DNA of 5,697 bases, from NCBI GenBank assembly GCA_002482925.1, contig DLGX01000005.1:1-5697 (forward strand), written 5' to 3'. A model generated the notes under the pieces. The model had not been told where the DNA came from and did no database searches. It saw only the letters and a program-made list of their open reading frames with translations. The DNA is from Candidatus Saccharibacteria bacterium UBA7683. Lineage in GTDB: Bacteria > Patescibacteriota > Saccharimonadia > Saccharimonadales > UBA7683. Below, piece by piece: positions 1 to 5,566 of the stretch (its first letter is position 1; every line of letters starts with the position of its first letter). Made by a program: the position numbers and the translations under genes.

Positions 1-77
1 AGGAAATCCTTCCAAACGGGGCTCGCTCGAGAAACGTCTTGGTCGCTTACTTGTGTAGAACGAAAGGATTTATTGTT
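1..77 (+). other. Leader region upstream of rpsB
   Basis: This is a 77-base stretch before the rpsB start. All three forward frames are open for most of it, so it gives no coding evidence. One frame (from base 2) ends at a TAG at 56-58 and would read as a short basic tail ending in RLGRLLV, which could be the last codons of an upstream gene cut by the window edge. It could equally be an untranslated leader; S2 operons in other bacteria often carry a conserved autoregulatory leader. I see no convincing -35/-10 pair and no terminator. Confidence 0.3.
63..68 (+). promoter_or_regulatory. Ribosome binding site of rpsB (AAAGGA)
   Basis: AAAGGA lies 9 bases before the ATG at 78. It decides the start: an upstream in-frame TTG at 39 would add 13 residues unlike any S2 N-terminus and has no comparable Shine-Dalgarno sequence in front of it. 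Confidence 0.75.
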
Positions 78-794
78 ATGGCAGTATCTGTCGACATCAA
101 AAAATTATTAGAAAGTGGTGCTCATTTTGGTCACACTACAAGCCGTTGGCACCCTAAAATGGCGCCGTATATTCACAGCAAACGTGCGGGCAACCATATT
201 ATTGACCTTACAAAAACTGTAGAAGCACTAGAAATTGCGTTACCAGTTATCGTAAAAGCTGTAGCAGGTGGAAAGCAAGTGCTACTTGTTGGTACAAAAC
301 GACAGGCTAAAGATCTTGTAAAACAAGCCGCAGAAGAAACCGGTATGCCATACGTTGTGAACCGTTGGGTTGGCGGCATGCTTACTAATACCACTACTAT
401 GAACGGCCGAATCAAGTATCTCCAAGATCTTGAAAACAAGCTTGAAAACGGTGAGCTTGCAACTCGTTACAACAAACTTGAAGTACAGCGTTTTGAAGAA
501 GAAATTGCACACATGAATACCCTTTATGGTGGCATTAAAGATCTTCACGGCAAACCTGGACTTGTGTATGTAACAGATGTTGTTACAGACCACCTTGCAG
601 TGAAAGAAGCAAAACGCCTAGGCGTACCTGTAATTGGCGTGGTTGATAGCAACGCTGATCCAAGCGGTATTGATTTTCCAATTCCAGCAAACGACGACGC
701 GCTTAAAGCAGTGCAAATTCTTATCGAATACGTCGTGGCTGCAATTAACGAAGGCAAAGCAAGTCAAAAAGCACCAAAAGCTGAAGACAAATAG
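78..794 (+). CDS. rpsB: 30S ribosomal protein S2
   Basis: This gene encodes small-subunit ribosomal protein S2 (238 residues; E. coli S2 is about 241), which sits on the back of the 30S between head and body and is needed for binding bS1 or its equivalent and for initiation. Family motifs are clear: the N-terminal LLESGAHFGHTTSRWHPKM block (residues 10-28), YIHSKRAGNHIIDLTKT (31-47), VGTKRQA (71-77), NRWVGGMLTN (95-104), and the C-terminal PVIGVVDSNADP...PIPANDDA signature (184-208). The middle helical hairpin (about 105-155) is present, so the protein is complete. The last 15 residues are a lysine-rich tail. The ATG at 78 is preferred to the TTG at 39 because it has the ribosome site and gives the normal MAVS-type start. 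tsf follows after 66 bases, the usual partner. Arg codons are all CGN and no Ile is ATA, typical of a highly expressed gene here. Confidence 0.97.
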   Translation: MAVSVDIKKLLESGAHFGHTTSRWHPKMAPYIHSKRAGNHIIDLTKTVEALEIALPVIVKAVAGGKQVLLVGTKRQAKDLVKQAAEETGMPYVVNRWVGGMLTNTTTMNGRIKYLQDLENKLENGELATRYNKLEVQRFEEEIAHMNTLYGGIKDLHGKPGLVYVTDVVTDHLAVKEAKRLGVPVIGVVDSNADPSGIDFPIPANDDALKAVQILIEYVVAAINEGKASQKAPKAEDK

Positions 795-843
795 CTTCAA
801 ATTTTCCTGAATACTTAAGAACACTGGTTAGTAAAAATCACAC

Positions 844-850
844 GAAAGGA
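844..850 (+). promoter_or_regulatory. Ribosome binding site of tsf (GAAAGGA)
   Basis: GAAAGGA lies 10 bases before the ATG at 861. The preceding base makes it CGAAAGGA, the same octamer found before rpsB at 61-68. The rest of the 66-base rpsB-tsf gap (795-860) shows no hairpin terminator and no convincing promoter, so the two genes are probably co-transcribed. Confidence 0.7.
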
Positions 851-860
851 ACACATAACT

Positions 861-1457
861 ATGGCAGTATCTATTGATGAAATTAAGCGACTTAAAGACC
901 TAACAGGCATTGGTTTGACAGATGCAAAAGCGGCACTTGTAGAAGCTGATGGCGATTTCGACAAGGCTCTAGAAGCACTTCGTAAAAAAGGTCTTACTAA
1001 GGCTGAAAAAAAGGGTGAACGCGAAGCTCGCGAAGGTCTTGTTGACGCATACGTACACAGTGGCCGAATCGGCGCTATGGTAGAAGTAAACTGCGAAACA
1101 GATTTTGTAGCCCGAACTGATGGCTTTAAGGAATTCGTACGTGACATTGCTATGCATGTTGCAGCTTCAGCACCGGAATACGTTTCAGCTGAAGAAATTC
1201 CAGCTGAAGAACGGGAGCGCGTTAAGGTTGAGTTTAGCGAAAAAGCCAAGAATGATGGCAAGCCAGAAAATATGATTGAAAACATCGTAGAAGGGATGCT
1301 TAAAAAGCATTTTGCTGAAAAATGCTTGCTTGACCAACCCTATATTAAGAACCCTGACCAAACTGTTGGTGAATACCTAAAAGAAAACATTACTAAATTT
1401 GGCGAAAACACAGTTATTCGCCAATTCAGCCGCATTGAGCTAGGCAGCGTGAACTAG
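861..1457 (+). CDS. tsf: Translation elongation factor Ts
   Basis: EF-Ts is the cytosolic guanine nucleotide exchange factor that removes GDP from EF-Tu during elongation. The 198-residue product has an N-terminal UBA-like EF-Tu binding domain (about 1-50, with LTGIGLTDAKAAL and the DKALEALRKKG helix) and then the core domain with MVEVNCETDFVAR (73-85). The D81-F82 pair corresponds to the E. coli Asp80/Phe81 wedge that disturbs the Mg site of EF-Tu. The C-terminal part contains the conserved KPENMIENIVEGMLKKHFAE and LLDQPYIK blocks (about 134-163). It is far shorter than E. coli EF-Ts (about 283 residues) and resembles the short one-core-repeat form seen in Thermus (about 196), so it is a natural short type and not a truncation. 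Codon choice matches rpsB (no AGA/AGG, no ATA). Confidence 0.97.
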   Translation: MAVSIDEIKRLKDLTGIGLTDAKAALVEADGDFDKALEALRKKGLTKAEKKGEREAREGLVDAYVHSGRIGAMVEVNCETDFVARTDGFKEFVRDIAMHVAASAPEYVSAEEIPAEERERVKVEFSEKAKNDGKPENMIENIVEGMLKKHFAEKCLLDQPYIKNPDQTVGEYLKENITKFGENTVIRQFSRIELGSVN

Positions 1458-1461
1458 CTGT

Positions 1462-1467
1462 AGGAAA
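1462..1467 (+). promoter_or_regulatory. Ribosome binding site of the orphan gene (AGGAAA)
   Basis: AGGAAA lies 7 bases before the ATG at 1475, within the 17-base gap after the tsf stop. It supports this start and suggests that the orphan gene is read from the tsf transcript. Confidence 0.55.
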
Positions 1468-1474
1468 TTTTCAG

Positions 1475-2092
1475 ATGCCAAGAGCGATCACGGCTGAGCA
1501 ACAAACAGAGTTTGATCGGTTTGTTGAAGGTGAAGTGTTTAGAAGCGAGCCACCAATACAACTTGCTGTTTTTGACCCTGCTGATCTGCAGGTAATCAAA
1601 GAACACGAATTCGCAATGAGCTATTCAACTAGGAATTTATCGTCAGATTCTGAGGGAGTTATTACGAACACAGAAGTGCTTGCAGCAATACTGCGTGCAA
1701 CAAGTTTATTTTCTAAACACGGTTATGGTCCTCCTATAACTAGGTTCTCCCAGCTGATAAACAGCGGCATTCATACCAGGTACGGCATGTTTGTTGATGG
1801 AATGCCGAGAAGTGTTGATATATCAGGATTTCATCTTGATAGCAATGAAGGAATAAGCGATGATGGTTTTGAAGCAGTTGCGGTTACTGCTGCGGTTATT
1901 GGAGCACCAACTATGGCATTTTATGGACTAGCCCGTCGTACAAACGACGAAGGAGATGTTGAACTACTAGATGGAGAGGTTGATCACCTTGAAAATGGAA
2001 TATATCTTTTTCCTCCAACAGCAGCGCACTCAGAAGCTCTGTTGCCAGAGACTCCCGAAGCAAGGTTTTTTTGGCGAAAATTCCACGACTAG
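1475..2092 (+). CDS. Unrecognised acidic protein in the pyrH slot
   Basis: I do not recognise this 205-residue protein. It has no kinase, nucleotide-binding, zinc or HExxH motif that I can see, and no UMP kinase signature although it occupies the tsf-frr position where pyrH usually lies. It has no signal peptide; the only notable hydrophobic stretch is about residues 134-153, with Gly and Pro inside, more like a buried core helix or strand than a membrane anchor. It has no cysteine, a single Trp (200), only 3 Lys, and about 32 Asp/Glu against 15 Lys/Arg, so it should be strongly acidic and cytosolic. Possible landmarks are KHGYGPPITRF (81-91), GMFVDGMPRSVDISGFH (104-120) and LFPPTAAHSE (178-187). 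It starts 17 bases after tsf with a usable ribosome site, has no internal stop, and is followed by 76 bases before frr. Codon use is odd: 7 of 12 Arg are AGA/AGG and 7 of 12 Ile are ATA. It is a real gene by context; function is unknown. Confidence 0.8.
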   Translation: MPRAITAEQQTEFDRFVEGEVFRSEPPIQLAVFDPADLQVIKEHEFAMSYSTRNLSSDSEGVITNTEVLAAILRATSLFSKHGYGPPITRFSQLINSGIHTRYGMFVDGMPRSVDISGFHLDSNEGISDDGFEAVAVTAAVIGAPTMAFYGLARRTNDEGDVELLDGEVDHLENGIYLFPPTAAHSEALLPETPEARFFWRKFHD

Positions 2093-2136
2093 TGCAAGAT
2101 TGTATTACAGGTAAGTAAACCAAGTGAGTCACAGTC

Positions 2137-2145
2137 TGTTAAAAT
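2137..2145 (+). promoter_or_regulatory. Candidate extended -10 promoter for frr
   Basis: TGTTAAAAT fits the extended -10 pattern TGnTATAAT with one mismatch. It lies in the 76-base gap 2093-2168 and would start transcription around 2151-2153, giving a leader of about 17 bases ending in the frr ribosome site. No good -35 box is found 16-18 bases upstream (AAACCA region at 2117), which extended -10 promoters can tolerate. No terminator is visible in the gap, so this would be an added internal promoter and not necessarily a transcript boundary. Confidence 0.4.
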
Positions 2146-2158
2146 GTAATTAGACTAT

Positions 2159-2165
2159 AAGGAGA
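2159..2165 (+). promoter_or_regulatory. Strong ribosome binding site of frr (AAGGAGA)
   Basis: AAGGAGA closely matches the anti-Shine-Dalgarno complement and ends 3 bases before the ATG at 2169. The spacing is short, but this is one of the two strongest such sites in the window (the other is before rseP). Confidence 0.7.
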
Positions 2166-2168
2166 ATC

Positions 2169-2720
2169 ATGGATTTACAAAGTTACAAAGCTAAAATGCA
2201 GAGTGCGGTTGAACATCTCGAAGACCAACTTAAAAAAGTTCGGACTGGTCGGGCTCACCCGAGTATTATTGAAGGCATTATGGTTGAGGTATACGGACAG
2301 ATGATGCCCCTCAATCAGGTTTCTAACGTTACCGCTCCTGAGCCACAATTGCTTCAGATAACGCCGTTTGATCCTACTAATCTTCAAAACATTGCTGCGG
2401 CAATTCGTAATGATCAAACCATGGGCTTGAACCCTTCAGACGATGGGCGTGTAGTGCGTGTGCCGATGCCACCGCTTACCGAAGATCTTAGAAGACAAAT
2501 TGTAAAATCTCTCGGCGACACCGTTGAAGAAGCTAAAATTACGCTCAGAAACATTCGTCACGATGCTATTAAAGATGCTAAGCGACTGAAAGATTCTAAA
2601 GAATTTTCAGATGACGATGTAAAACGTACTGAAACACAGGTTACCGAGATTATTAACGAATTCAATTTAAAGGTTGAATCAGCTGCGAAGGCTAAAGAAC
2701 AAGAAATAATGACAGTCTAG
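2169..2720 (+). CDS. frr: Ribosome recycling factor
   Basis: RRF acts with EF-G to split the post-termination 70S ribosome and release mRNA and tRNA. The product is 183 residues, the normal size (E. coli 185). It shows the long-helix domain I and small beta domain II in the usual order: KKVRTGRAHPSIIEG (22-36), then domain II with VEVYGQMMPLNQVSNVTAPEP (39-59) and LQITPFDPTNLQNIAAAI, then GLNPSDDGRVVRVPMPPLTEDLRRQIVK (86-113) and the helical LRNIRHDAIKDAKRLK (126-141). Arg130 aligns with the essential E. coli Arg132; the following residue is His where E. coli has Arg133. The ATG start has a strong ribosome site. The gene normally follows pyrH; here it follows the orphan gene and may have its own promoter. 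Three of its Arg codons are AGA, so its codon use is intermediate between tsf and the orphan. Confidence 0.97.
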   Translation: MDLQSYKAKMQSAVEHLEDQLKKVRTGRAHPSIIEGIMVEVYGQMMPLNQVSNVTAPEPQLLQITPFDPTNLQNIAAAIRNDQTMGLNPSDDGRVVRVPMPPLTEDLRRQIVKSLGDTVEEAKITLRNIRHDAIKDAKRLKDSKEFSDDDVKRTETQVTEIINEFNLKVESAAKAKEQEIMTV

Positions 2721-2723
2721 CGG

Positions 2724-2731
2724 GCTTAAGC
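2724..2731 (+). repeat. Perfect palindrome GCTTAAGC before the prenyl synthase start
   Basis: GCTTAAGC is an 8-base perfect palindrome in the 19-base gap between frr and the next gene, ending 8 bases before the ATG at 2740. It occupies the place where a Shine-Dalgarno sequence would be expected, and none is seen there. It may be chance; no loop is possible in a gapless palindrome this short, so it is not a terminator. Confidence 0.3.
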
Positions 2732-2739
2732 ATATATTC

Positions 2740-3795
2740 ATGATTTCAGATTATCGCGAAAAAATTAATGCAGAACTAGAATCGTTTTTTAATGCGCTCC
2801 CAGATAAACTTGGCTTAGATCTTTCAAAAGACAGCCTTATTGCACTTACTATGCTTCAGGAATACTGCCTAAGGCCAGGCAAACGAATTCGCGGTTCACT
2901 AGCAGCGTTTTCGTATGATTACGCAGCAGGTGACCATTTTGGTGCCTCAGGCTTAAGGCTTGCAGTTGCGTTTGAGCTTATACAAAGCTATTTTTTGATT
3001 ATTGATGATGTCATGGACAAATCAGCAACTCGCCGGGGTAAGCCAACTATTCACGAACTGTACGGCCAGTCATCTACAACCTGGGCCCACGACCAACACA
3101 CAACCAATATGCTAGCTATAAATGTAGGGCTTATTGCACAGCATCTTGCAAACATAGCAATTGCAGAACTTCCTGAAAAACCAGAACTCATTACGAAACT
3201 TTTTTCACAGCTGCATAGAAATATTGCAGGCACCACTTTTGGACAGATTGATGACCTTGTTCAGCAGATAGGTGAAGATGTGAACGAACAAGATATTATG
3301 CGAAAGTACTTACTTAAAAGTAGTTACTACACTTATATATCTCCACTGCAATCGGGGCTTACACTTGCAGGGGTTACCGACCAAAAGACACTACAGGAAG
3401 TGCGTGAATTTGGCGATGCAGCTGGTGTGGCGTTTCAGTTGCACGATGATTATCTGGGCGTGTTTGGCGAAGCAGCTAAAACCGGTAAGTCTAACCTGGA
3501 TGACTTGCAAGAAGGAAAGTATACGCTTCTTATACAGCATGCGCTTGAACATACCGACCAGCAGGGTAAGACATTGCTGCTAGAAAGTGTTGGCAATAAC
3601 GAGCTAACCGAAAATCAAGCGGTTGCAGTTCGGCAAGTACTGTCAGAAAGCGGGGCAAAAAGTTATTTACAGCAACAAACTAAAGATTATGCCTCTCAGG
3701 CAACGGCTATCATTCAAGCAAGTAGCTACTGGAATGAAGAATCGAAGCGGGTGCTTGAAGAGTTGGTCACGTTTACAGTGAGTAGGGAATCATGA
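2740..3795 (+). CDS. Trans-type polyprenyl diphosphate synthase
   Basis: This enzyme condenses isopentenyl diphosphate onto an allylic diphosphate in trans to give a short or medium prenyl diphosphate (IspA/IdsA-like all-alpha fold). Visible motifs in order are LRPGKRIRG (44-52, binds the IPP diphosphate), the first aspartate-rich motif DDVMD (89-93) followed by R98-R99, GTTFGQIDDL (164-173), FQLHDDYLGVFG (232-243) as the second aspartate-rich motif, then TGKSNLDDLQEGKYTLL. The second motif lacks its third Asp (Gly240), as in actinobacterial geranylgeranyl synthases. Aromatic residues Tyr84 and Phe85 at -5 and -4 from the first motif suggest a C15-C20 product. The length (351) is normal for the family. 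ATG 2740 is the only sensible start, as stops precede it in frame at 2707 and 2710, but it has no Shine-Dalgarno sequence. It sits just before uppS and overlaps it (ATGA), so it probably supplies the primer for UppS. Exact chain length is inference, so no symbol is given. Confidence 0.92.
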   Translation: MISDYREKINAELESFFNALPDKLGLDLSKDSLIALTMLQEYCLRPGKRIRGSLAAFSYDYAAGDHFGASGLRLAVAFELIQSYFLIIDDVMDKSATRRGKPTIHELYGQSSTTWAHDQHTTNMLAINVGLIAQHLANIAIAELPEKPELITKLFSQLHRNIAGTTFGQIDDLVQQIGEDVNEQDIMRKYLLKSSYYTYISPLQSGLTLAGVTDQKTLQEVREFGDAAGVAFQLHDDYLGVFGEAAKTGKSNLDDLQEGKYTLLIQHALEHTDQQGKTLLLESVGNNELTENQAVAVRQVLSESGAKSYLQQQTKDYASQATAIIQASSYWNEESKRVLEELVTFTVSRES

Positions 3796-4493
3796 GTAGT
3801 GAAAATGAAATTGTACCAAAGCATCTAGGCATTATTCTTGATGGGAACCGTCGGTGGGCAAAAGAACGCGGCCTTAGTTCGTTAGAAGGTCACAAGGCTG
3901 GTTCCGATACGCTCAAAGCAATTACACAGGCAGCATTTGAGCGTGGTGTTTCGTACGTATCTGCATACGTATTTTCAACAGAGAACTGGAGCCGCGCACA
4001 AGAAGAGGTTTCATATCTTATGAACCTGGCGCTAAAGTTTGCCACAAAAGAAGTACATCAGCTGATGCGTAATAATGTAAAAGTTGTAGTACTTGGATCT
4101 GAAGAACGTGTTGAACCAAAGCTTTTAAAAGCGCTTAAAAAAGTAGAAGAAGATTCAAAAAATAACACTGGTGGCACGTTGGCACTTTGCTTGAATTACG
4201 GCGGCTATCAAGAAATTACCGACGCGGTAAAAAAGATAGTTTTAGAAGGGAAAAGCGCAGAAGAACTGACCGAAGAAGACATCACAAAGAATCTGTATCA
4301 CCCAGAAGTCCCACCGATCGATTTAATGATTCGCACGAGTGGCGAAATGAGAATAAGTAATTTCATGTTATGGCGCATGGCTTACGCCGAACTTTATTTT
4401 ACCAACAAACATTGGCCAGACTTTGATACTATAGAACTCGACAAAGCTCTAAAAGAATACACAAACCGTAATCGTAGATTTGGAGGAAATTAA
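3792..4493 (+). CDS. uppS: Isoprenyl transferase (cis-prenyltransferase, UPP synthase family)
   Basis: This peripheral membrane enzyme extends a trans allylic diphosphate with cis isoprene units to make undecaprenyl diphosphate, the lipid carrier for peptidoglycan and surface glycans. All 233 residues fit the family: LGIILDGNRRWAKERG (12-27, Asp17 is the catalytic/Mg residue, equal to E. coli Asp26), LEGHKAG (31-37), YVFSTENWSRAQEEV (59-73), LNYGGYQEI (134-142), the diphosphate-binding IRTSGEMRISNFMLW (180-194), AELYFTNKHWPDF (199-211, Glu200 equals Mg ligand E. coli Glu213) and the closing RRFGG. It has DGNRRW where E. coli-type enzymes have DGNGRW, a form known from archaeal, eukaryotic and some actinobacterial relatives. 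The start overlaps the synthase stop as ATGA, with AGGGA at 3784-3788 only 3 bases before it. cdsA and dxr, its usual downstream neighbours, are absent. C55 is the likely but unproven product. Confidence 0.95.
   Translation: MSSENEIVPKHLGIILDGNRRWAKERGLSSLEGHKAGSDTLKAITQAAFERGVSYVSAYVFSTENWSRAQEEVSYLMNLALKFATKEVHQLMRNNVKVVVLGSEERVEPKLLKALKKVEEDSKNNTGGTLALCLNYGGYQEITDAVKKIVLEGKSAEELTEEDITKNLYHPEVPPIDLMIRTSGEMRISNFMLWRMAYAELYFTNKHWPDFDTIELDKALKEYTNRNRRFGGN
4482..4487 (+). promoter_or_regulatory. Ribosome binding site of rseP inside uppS (GGAGGA)
   Basis: GGAGGA is a near-ideal Shine-Dalgarno sequence placed in the last codons of uppS, where it also encodes the conserved Gly-Gly end. It is 5 bases before the ATG at 4493, which overlaps the uppS TAA by one base (TAATG). 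Confidence 0.75.
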
Positions 4494-5566
4494 TGTTAGT
4501 AATTTTAGGAATCATTCTGTTCGTGTTACTGGTAGTAGTGCACGAATTCGGCCATATGATAGCAGCAAAAAAAGGCGGGGTAGAAGTAGAAGAATTCGGT
4601 CTTGGCTTTCCACCAAGGGCGAAAGTACTTACTAAGAAGAACGGCACAACCTATACGCTTAACTGGTTGCCCATCGGCGGATTTGTAAAACTTAAGGGTG
4701 AACATGACGCTGCAACAGAAAAAGGTAGTTTCGGCGCTGCTTCGTTTGGCCGTAAAACCTTTATTATTGCTGCTGGCGTACTTATGAACTGGGCTGCTGC
4801 AATTGTAATCTTTACAGTAGTTGCACTTATAGGGATGCCACGACTGATCGACAATCAATTTCAAGTTAAAAGCGACGCCAAAATAATTCGTCAAGAAGTT
4901 TTTGCTGGGTCTGTAGAAGAAAAGTCTCCGGCGTCTTCAATAGGGCTTCAGGCAGGTGATCGAATTTTAAATATTGGTGGCACCGAAATTAAATCAGGCG
5001 AAGAACTTCGCGCCCAAACAAAAAAGCTTGCTGGTAAAGAAACAACTGTAACGTTTCGGCATAACGATACAACCGAGACAAAACAGGTAACGCTCAGAAA
5101 CGATCCAGCAAAAGGAAACTTTGGTGTGTCTCCTGGTGATCAAACGTTAGTTCGTTCAACATGGTCAGCTCCCATTGTGGGTGTCGGCACCACTGCGCAG
5201 TTTACCTGGGCTACTCTTGAAGGGCTTGGCGGAGCACTTGCTAACTTGTTCACTGGAAATGCTTCAAAAGCGGGCGACGCGGTAACAGGGCCAGTAGGAA
5301 TTGTAGTAGTCTTACAAGATCTTGCACGCCAGGGCTTAGTATTCGTACTGTTCTTAATCGGCGTGATCTCTGTTTCGCTTGCAGTTATGAATGTACTGCC
5401 AATTCCAGCACTCGATGGAGGAAGGTTATTCGTTATGGCGCTTTACCGCATACTTAAGAAACCGCTCAGTAAAGAAACGGAAGAAAAAATTCACGGTACC
5501 GGAATGTTGGTATTGCTTGCTTTTGCGGCAGTTATAACAGTGGTGGACATTCGCAGGTTCTTCTGA
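4493..5566 (+). CDS. rseP: RseP-like site-2 intramembrane zinc metalloprotease
   Basis: This M50B membrane protease cleaves transmembrane segments, classically anti-sigma factors, and can clear leftover signal peptides. The zinc site HEFGH (17-21) lies in the first membrane helix, followed by VEVEEFGLGFPPR (30-42) and the membrane-associated LPIGGFVKLKGE (59-70). A second helix at about 88-113 contains AGVLMN where other families have GPxxN. A single PDZ domain spans roughly 125-205, with SIGLQAGDRILNIGG (149-163) as its ligand-groove strand. Then come GPVGI (266-270), a third helix (about 281-300), NVLPIPALDGGRL (300-312) with Asp308 as third zinc ligand, and a last helix (about 337-352). 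At 357 residues it is shorter than E. coli RseP (450, two PDZ domains), matching one-PDZ forms. Its substrate is not encoded next to it. The TGA stop overlaps the next ATG. Confidence 0.95.
   Translation: MLVILGIILFVLLVVVHEFGHMIAAKKGGVEVEEFGLGFPPRAKVLTKKNGTTYTLNWLPIGGFVKLKGEHDAATEKGSFGAASFGRKTFIIAAGVLMNWAAAIVIFTVVALIGMPRLIDNQFQVKSDAKIIRQEVFAGSVEEKSPASSIGLQAGDRILNIGGTEIKSGEELRAQTKKLAGKETTVTFRHNDTTETKQVTLRNDPAKGNFGVSPGDQTLVRSTWSAPIVGVGTTAQFTWATLEGLGGALANLFTGNASKAGDAVTGPVGIVVVLQDLARQGLVFVLFLIGVISVSLAVMNVLPIPALDGGRLFVMALYRILKKPLSKETEEKIHGTGMLVLLAFAAVITVVDIRRFF

Noticed and set aside
39..77. Longer rpsB start at a TTG codon
   Set aside because: The added 13 residues do not resemble S2, and the ATG at 78 has its own AAAGGA at correct spacing.
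795..860. Possible promoter or terminator between rpsB and tsf
   Set aside because: Only a weak AT-rich TAGTAAAAAT stretch without a -35 partner, and no stem followed by a T run.
815..1285. 156-codon open frame on the minus strand across tsf
   Set aside because: It lies antisense to a clearly recognised gene, is Ser/Ala/Arg rich as expected from a shadow frame, and has no family motif.
1475..2092. The orphan as a degenerate UMP kinase or an oxygenase (LFPPTAAHSE and scattered His)
   Set aside because: No amino-acid kinase glycine or phosphate-binding motifs are visible, and a proper HxD/E...H metal triad with family context cannot be shown, so no function was assigned.
3365..3583. 72-codon plus-strand frame inside the prenyl synthase
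   Set aside because: It overlaps the conserved second aspartate-rich motif in the real frame, so it is a shadow, and it has no recognisable domain.
4778..4792. AGVLMN in RseP instead of GPxxN as a sign of an inactive protease
   Set aside because: HEFGH and the LDGG aspartate are both intact, and similar AGVxMN forms are, as far as I recall, common in this group, so activity is likely kept.
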